This document shows, piece after piece, positions 6,596 through 7,073 of a stretch of 7,073 nucleotides of DNA. The notes under the pieces are model-generated. The model did no database searches and had not been told where the DNA came from. It saw only the letters and a list, made by a program, of their open reading frames with translations. The stretch comes from Acidobacteriota bacterium (lineage in GTDB: Bacteria > Acidobacteriota > Terriglobia > Terriglobales > Acidobacteriaceae): assembly GCA_021793595.1 (NCBI GenBank), contig JAJYSL010000223.1, positions 1-7,073 on the forward strand, read 5' to 3'. The position numbers and the translations under genes are program-made. Every line of letters begins with the position of its first letter. The stretch's first letter is position 1.

Positions 6596-7073
6596 ATGAA
6601 TCCCAACACGACGTCTGGACGCAGTACGCTTGGCTCGCGCCTGCTCTCGGTACAGGCCCTCCGCGCCATTGCCGCGTTACTCGTGGTTTGGGTGCACTCG
6701 ATCGATGCGGCAGAGTATTACGCGTCGCCCAAGCAGGCAAGATTTTTCCACTGGGGGAACTTCGGAGCGTGCGGCGTCGACATCTTTTTCGCCATTAGCG
6801 GCTTCATCGTTTCCCAAGTGGCCGTTCGAATGGCAGATAGCCATCCGATTCGACGATTTCGACGATCGGCTCCCGCTCGCGAGTTTCTCACGCGCCGGAT
6901 CACGCGCATCTTCCCGCTCTACTGGATTTTGACCTTGGTTCTGGTATTAGAGCTGCAACTGGGCCGGCACAAAATTCATTGGCACTCGTTTCACTGGCTG
7001 CCCACGCTTCTGTTGCTTCCTTCGCTGCATTATCGAAGAAATGCCCCTCTGCTTTCCCTCGGCTGGAGCCTGA
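6596..7073 (+). CDS. Membrane acyltransferase, acyltransferase-3 family (partial, 3' end outside window)
   Basis: An open frame from the ATG at 6596 runs off the window end without a stop (159 codons seen). It begins with a short polar stretch, then LLSVQALRAIAALLVVWVHS (about 16-35), the standard first helix of acyltransferase-3 proteins, whose final His is part of the catalytic region. FGACGVDIFFAISGFIV follows as the second conserved helix, then FLTRRITRIFPLYWILTLVL (about 103-122). The last residues, LLSLGWSL, match the family's P-x-L-x-x-x-W-S/T-L motif. Such enzymes transfer acyl groups from the inner membrane onto sugars of O-antigen, exopolysaccharide or other surface glycans; the substrate here is unknown. 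No clear Shine-Dalgarno precedes the ATG. An in-frame GTG at 6581 is an alternative start. The gene lies 130 bases after msrA, in a gap with no supported terminator. Confidence 0.88.
   Translation, partial: MNPNTTSGRSTLGSRLLSVQALRAIAALLVVWVHSIDAAEYYASPKQARFFHWGNFGACGVDIFFAISGFIVSQVAVRMADSHPIRRFRRSAPAREFLTRRITRIFPLYWILTLVLVLELQLGRHKIHWHSFHWLPTLLLLPSLHYRRNAPLLSLGWSL

Overview
The window looks like ordinary chromosome from a moderately GC-rich bacterium. The order membrane metalloprotease end - trpS - scpA - scpB - RsuA/RluB-type pseudouridine synthase, with ATGA overlaps, resembles what I recall from Acidobacteriota (Terriglobia-like lineages). That assignment is an inference from gene order and protein style; no rRNA or other marker is present.

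Layout, all genes on the + strand. (1) 2-160: the last 52 residues of a membrane protein, most likely an M50/site-2 protease. (2) 209-1761: two overlapping genes, a single-span protein with a WDFFAPNP motif and a multi-span HTTM-domain protein (vitamin K-dependent carboxylase-like fold). They form the accessory-looking part of the window. (3) 1862-5849: a compact housekeeping cluster of tryptophanyl-tRNA synthetase, the two condensin accessory subunits ScpA and ScpB, and a 23S/16S rRNA pseudouridine synthase. trpS/scpA and scpB/rluB overlap by 4 bases, and scpA and scpB are 45 bases apart. (4) 5995-6465: msrA, with a recognisable promoter and a strong Shine-Dalgarno, so probably its own transcription unit. 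(5) 6596-7073: the start of a membrane acyltransferase-3 gene, cut by the window end.

The cluster joins translation (TrpS, rRNA modification) with chromosome segregation (ScpAB, which acts with an SMC protein encoded elsewhere). MsrA repairs oxidised methionine. The HTTM pair has no established substrate. ScpA and ScpB both carry long charged or acidic low-complexity segments beyond the usual family core. ScpB's lies inside its first winged-helix domain.

No tRNA, rRNA, CRISPR array, insertion sequence or attachment site was seen. All gaps between genes are under 150 bases. The least explained element is the HTTM plus WDFFAPNP-protein pair; the rest is conserved core genome.
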